This document shows, piece after piece, positions 61,027 through 64,000 of a stretch of DNA of 64,000 nucleotides; within the stretch, counting starts at the first letter, position 1, and each line of letters opens with the position of its first letter. Under the pieces are notes generated by a model. It had not been told where the DNA came from, made no database searches, and saw only the letters and a program-made list of their open reading frames with translations. Origin of the DNA: an uncultured Bdellovibrionales bacterium (GTDB lineage: Bacteria; Bdellovibrionota; FAC87; UBA2466); assembly GCA_937903155.1 (NCBI GenBank), contig CALCZU010000029.1:9368-73367 (forward strand), in the 5' to 3' direction. The position numbers and the translations under genes were made by a program.

Positions 61027-62326
61027 ACTGAAAACCTTGATCGTATTTACATTTCTCTCCGCCCTGACGGTTACCGCTTCCACAGGTCAAGAAGGCAAAG
61101 GGGGAAGTCCTCTAAAAGATCGTTTTCGAAGAGTGGGGTTGTTTCTTGCCTACCACCTAGAAAACAATCAAGTACGTCTTTCGTCACGGCTAAAAGACTT
61201 TGAAAAATTCAAGAAATCGGTAAAAGACGTTCCAGTCCAAATCGTCGAAAAATTTCCAGAGAATATCGGAAAAGTTTCAGGCGAAGTCCTGGTCGCGATC
61301 ACCATCGAAGACAAAACGAGCCCTACGGGCAAAACAATTCTTTTACATGAGGGTCGCTTTAGCGAAGCCCTTAAAACGTTTGAAATCGGCAAAGAATCAA
61401 ACGTGACTATACTGAGCAATCCAAACGATGTAAAAATCGTGACACGCGAAAACGCAGATAAATATTTCTTAAGCCAATCCTTTTTAAGTTTTTGCTTTCA
61501 CGAGTTTCTGCTCGCGGCTGGAGAAGACGATTCGCAAACGGCTCTGTCTTCGCTTCTCTCCGCCAACCACGAGGGCTATAAGTCTTGGGATAAGTATGTC
61601 GCAGGATTAAAAGATCGACAGATAGAGATGCCGCTTTCTATTTTTTGGGGCCCCGCAGTCGTTAGTTCTGGCGATAGTGAAGCCAACAATCAAAAAGCTC
61701 TCAAACTTTACTATGCGGAATACGCTAAGCAAAAAATGAAAGAAAAGTTTCAGGCTGAAGTCGACCTCCTTGTAAAAGGAATTAGTACTCGGGTCAAAAT
61801 CGCGAAAGTCATCCGTTCCTCTGGGCGCCCCTTTTTGATACCTATTCGCTACGATTACAAAGATGCTGACATCGGTGTTTATTACACAAGCTGGGAGTGG
61901 GTAAAAATTATCCTCGATACGGATAAAGGCGTGAGCTGCCAAGAAGTGCCTGAGGGAATTGGAAGGATTGTAGGCGATACCCATCGTTACAGACAATTTT
62001 ACGACGGAAAAAAACTTTTATTTGACAAGCCGTCTCTCGAAAATGCGGTGAAAATCCATGAAGAGGCTCTCAGCTCGTTTCAGAAAAATGCGCAAAAAGA
62101 TTTTTCTGAAACCTCCGAGCTGATTCAAAATTATTATGGCGATAAGTATATTGCACACACGGGTCTTTTAGAACCAAGCCAGTTCCCTTCTAAAATACCG
62201 GTGGAGTTGGGATATCTGTACCTAAGAGACCTTTTACCCTCTGAAGGTCGAGGACCTTACCACGTTAAAGAAGCAACACAAATAGACATCTTCTATAAAA
62301 ATAAGCCTTGGGTTTGTTCTTTCTAA
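61016..62326 (+). CDS. Secreted protein paired with TIGR02147 regulator, copy 2
   Basis: The exported protein has 436 residues with a signal peptide at about 1-21 (ending V-T-A). It is a clear paralogue of the protein at 4336-5637, sharing the charged N-terminal motif K-D-R-F-R-R-V, E-N-x-Q-V-R-L, T-S-P-T-G-K-T-I-L-L-H and S-F-L-S-F-C-F-H-E; the C-terminal half diverges more, although L-L-F-D-K and I-D-I-F-Y-K-N-K-P near the end match L-L-F-D-K and V-E-V-F-Y-R-S-K-P. GGAG before the ATG lies inside the regulator gene. The family is unrecognised. Confidence 0.85.
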   Translation: MNTKLKTLIVFTFLSALTVTASTGQEGKGGSPLKDRFRRVGLFLAYHLENNQVRLSSRLKDFEKFKKSVKDVPVQIVEKFPENIGKVSGEVLVAITIEDKTSPTGKTILLHEGRFSEALKTFEIGKESNVTILSNPNDVKIVTRENADKYFLSQSFLSFCFHEFLLAAGEDDSQTALSSLLSANHEGYKSWDKYVAGLKDRQIEMPLSIFWGPAVVSSGDSEANNQKALKLYYAEYAKQKMKEKFQAEVDLLVKGISTRVKIAKVIRSSGRPFLIPIRYDYKDADIGVYYTSWEWVKIILDTDKGVSCQEVPEGIGRIVGDTHRYRQFYDGKKLLFDKPSLENAVKIHEEALSSFQKNAQKDFSETSELIQNYYGDKYIAHTGLLEPSQFPSKIPVELGYLYLRDLLPSEGRGPYHVKEATQIDIFYKNKPWVCSF

Positions 62327-62415
62327 GTTGAAACTAGGGGCTTTCGTTAATCAGGATAACTGAATTCTGGAAGCAAATTGGGGATTCGAGGAAAATAGAA
62401 AATTGAAAATAGAGG

Positions 62416-62439
62416 GCTAAAATGCTTTTGCATTTTAGC
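62416..62439 (-). terminator. Hairpin at tRNA-Gly 3' end
   Basis: This is a perfect 10-bp inverted repeat, GCTAAAATGC and its complement, around four bases. Read on the minus strand it starts with the last bases of the tRNA and is followed by CCTCTATTTTC. It probably ends the tRNA transcript. Confidence 0.6.
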
Positions 62440-62509
62440 GGGAGACGGGGCTCGAACCCGCCACCTAAAGCTTGGGAAGCTTTCGCTCTACCAGATGAGC
62501 TACTCCCGC
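62437..62509 (-). tRNA. tRNA-Gly (anticodon CCC)
   Basis: The gene is 73 bases long. The acceptor stem pairs GCGGGAG with CTCCCGC; the D arm is GCTC and GAGC; the anticodon stem AAAGC/GCTTT holds the loop TTCCCAA, giving anticodon CCC; the T arm GCGGG-TTCGAGC-CCCGT is standard, with a G:T pair. The CCA end is not encoded and must be added. Anticodon CCC reads GGG codons for glycine. Confidence 0.96.
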
Positions 62510-62545
62510 ATTGGGTTTATTTATAGTGATTCGCCTTTAGGATTG

Positions 62546-63553
62546 TCAATTGGGTGGAAGCTTCCAGTACATTTTTAAGACAATATCCATGCGAGTACGA
62601 GAGCCGTCGGGTGAACAAACGGACGTGATGGCTTCAAATCCTGTGTTTTTGGACATTTCTTTCATCGCTGCGGCTTTATCGTTTTCACAAGCGGCTAAGT
62701 TTTCGTACGCCGAGTGAACCATGGATTCGAGCCACAAATCTTTTCGGATGAGAAACAGAAACAATTTGTATTGTTCAGTCACTCGATCGTAAACGCAAAA
62801 AATCGGCGACAGCTCCCCTTTTTCTGTAACGTCTTTTCGAAGTTGCGATTGATTTTGATTGCATGTTTCGGCTGAGGCAAATTTGCCGATCATTTGCGTG
62901 CGAATCGAGAGGGGATTTTGCGAGTACAGAACGAGTCGAACTGCGCGTTCGCCGAAATAGGAAGGAAGCGAAACACTTGAGAGTTGAGTCAGTTTTGATT
63001 TTGCGTATTTTTGAAATACTGTTTGCAATTCTGAGATCTTTTCTAACGTTGATCCATTGAGCGCTTCTTCGTAGACCTGAAGTCGAAGCGGTTTTGCATT
63101 CCCAAAACCGTCGATTCTCAAGACCCACCCATTCTCAAAGGCGCTCGAATCTTGATAGCAGTAGGAGACAAGCGCTTCGAGTCCTGTTGAAAATTTAAAA
63201 AGCGCTAACTGGTCTGCGAGCTCGGATTCGCATTGAATATTCGTATCGTAAGAACCTTGATGAGACTTCGGCACTCCTTTGACGAAGGCAACCGTTGAAA
63301 CAGGGTTCACTCGTGTTTCCGCAGTGTAGACAATGTCCACATCGACTAAGTTTTTGGATTCGATTCGGCAGTAACCTTTCGCTGTTGAAATTCCGGTGAG
63401 TTCCGAGAAGCGAGTCGCAAACTGTTTTGCGGTTTCTTCACAATTCCCTCCTTTTTGAGGCCAGGCTTCGATTCGATAGGTAAAAAGCTGCGGATCGGCT
63501 TTTAAAGAGTGAACTGCAAAAATGACTAAACACAAACTCAGAAATTTTTTCAT
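62546..63553 (-). CDS. Secreted hypothetical protein
   Basis: The protein has 335 residues with a signal peptide at about 1-19 (ending S-L-K-A). The mature part has nine or ten cysteines spread over its length, and two stretches that look like repeats of one fold (A-E-T-C-N-Q-N-Q-S near 230 and L-A-A-C-E-N-D-K near 287, both before helices). It ends M-Y-W-K-L-P-P-N. No family is recognised. It lies just upstream, on the same strand, of the tRNA, 36 bp away, but is probably transcribed separately. Confidence 0.7.
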   Translation of the reverse strand: MKKFLSLCLVIFAVHSLKADPQLFTYRIEAWPQKGGNCEETAKQFATRFSELTGISTAKGYCRIESKNLVDVDIVYTAETRVNPVSTVAFVKGVPKSHQGSYDTNIQCESELADQLALFKFSTGLEALVSYCYQDSSAFENGWVLRIDGFGNAKPLRLQVYEEALNGSTLEKISELQTVFQKYAKSKLTQLSSVSLPSYFGERAVRLVLYSQNPLSIRTQMIGKFASAETCNQNQSQLRKDVTEKGELSPIFCVYDRVTEQYKLFLFLIRKDLWLESMVHSAYENLAACENDKAAAMKEMSKNTGFEAITSVCSPDGSRTRMDIVLKMYWKLPPN

Positions 63554-63722
63554 TTTAAGATCAAATTAAACTATCGTCGCAATGGCAAGACGCGCTCAGT
63601 AATAGGGTTTTCAATGCCAAGATGGCGACTGCAAAATTTGTCCAAAAATCCAAAACTTCCATTAAGATAGAACAGTAATAAAAGTTTGAAAGGCTGAAGA
63701 CCTCTTGATAAATAGGTAAGAC

Positions 63723-64000
63723 ATGGAAAAAACGGATAAGAAGCTGCAACGTGTTGCGTTACTCACCGAAAGAGCGGGTTCCATCGTAGACTCCTTTCGG
63801 TTGTGGCTTACCCAAGCTTGGAAGATCTCGTTTCTGATGAGTAAAGGCGCCTACCTTCTCTCCGAACGCCAAGCCCTTTACCAGAAATTAGGCCGCGAAG
63901 TTTATTACAAAATCAGAAAAGGCGAGTGGCAAAATGGCGAGCTCGAGCCTATCGTCAATGAGATCGATCGCATGAATAAAAAAATCGAGCTAGAAGAAAT
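63723..64000 (+). CDS. Partial coding region at right edge
   Basis: The frame opens at the ATG at 63723, preceded by AGGTAAG, and runs without a stop to the window end, giving 92 codons plus two bases. There is no signal peptide. The sequence is helical and charged with a tryptophan-rich patch near 30 (F-R-L-W-L-T-Q-A-W-K), then Y-L-L-S-E-R-Q-A-L-Y-Q-K-L-G and a coiled-coil-like end (I-V-N-E-I-D-R-M-N-K-K-I-E). This looks like a small cytoplasmic, possibly coiled-coil protein. The family is not recognised. Confidence 0.65.
   Translation, partial: MEKTDKKLQRVALLTERAGSIVDSFRLWLTQAWKISFLMSKGAYLLSERQALYQKLGREVYYKIRKGEWQNGELEPIVNEIDRMNKKIELEE

Noticed and set aside
62437..62509. tRNA-Gly as an integration site of a genomic island
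   Set aside because: No integrase gene and no repeated tRNA 3' end were seen within the window.
63561..63749. Minus-strand frame with hydrophobic stretches at the right end
   Set aside because: It overlaps the start of the plus-strand partial gene, which has a better ribosome binding site; the frame has no conserved pattern.

Overview
The window looks like chromosome from a Bdellovibrionota-type bacterium (Bdellovibrio and relatives). Two regulators belong to the TIGR02147 family, which is known mainly from Bdellovibrio and Fibrobacter. About a third of the genes encode small exported proteins with clear Sec signal peptides and no recognisable family. Genes are packed tightly: convergent genes often have almost no spacer, and many same-strand neighbours share ATGA or TGATG stop/start overlaps. 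I saw no prophage, CRISPR array, rRNA or conjugation genes. One tRNA (Gly, CCC anticodon) is present near the right end. The taxonomic placement is an inference from gene content, not from a search.

Layout. 0-6.5 kb: small secreted proteins, a hemerythrin, an LRR protein with a TIGR02996 domain, a broken LRR fragment, and the first copy of a two-gene cassette (TIGR02147 regulator plus secreted protein). 6.5-16.4 kb: an S41 protease, secreted and outer-membrane proteins, a lipid-linked operon (diacylglycerol-kinase-like, metallophosphoesterase, PAP2), a frameshifted DUF4112 gene and CorA. 16.5-25.3 kb: GT8 glycosyltransferase, Tim44-like protein, fatty acid cis/trans isomerase, AlkD-like and DUF454 genes, a surface-carbohydrate gene, and a self-inhibited Fic protein with a palindromic operator upstream. 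25.4-30.6 kb: secreted proteins and an O-acetylation module (MBOAT plus two SGNH hydrolases). 30.6-38.7 kb: a surface polysaccharide locus of seven tightly coupled minus-strand genes and a divergent gmd; one gene fuses a CofD-like domain to a GT2 glycosyltransferase. 38.8-44.3 kb: an organophosphate-type MFS transporter, then two translationally coupled DNA-processing genes (degenerate DnaQ-like exonuclease plus GIY-YIG; PD-(D/E)XK nuclease plus XPD/DinG-type helicase). 44.3-55.6 kb: small secreted proteins, a TPR regulator with two DNA-binding domains, a trypsin-like protease, a divergent LysR/zinc-type oxidoreductase pair and a glycosyltransferase. 55.6-64 kb: a BNR-like secreted protein, a candidate peptide-modification locus, a RAYT-type transposase with long terminal inverted repeats, the second copy of the regulator/secreted cassette, the tRNA and a gene running off the end.

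The best candidate for an undescribed system is at 56795-58222. A 24-residue peptide with an acidic helical N-terminus and the C-terminal sequence GGTGCY has a strong ribosome binding site. It is followed 10 bp later by a protein with the D-E-x-W-H and H-H-H-P motifs of the GRDP-like (PF07173) family, and then by a diiron fatty-acid-hydroxylase/sterol-desaturase superfamily membrane enzyme. This reads like a small RiPP (modified peptide) locus with unusual candidate tailoring enzymes. Other notable items are the duplicated regulator/secreted cassette with the same 11-bp gene overlap in both copies, the CofD-GT2 fusion, the nuclease/helicase pair with a degenerate exonuclease active site, and the Fic operator.
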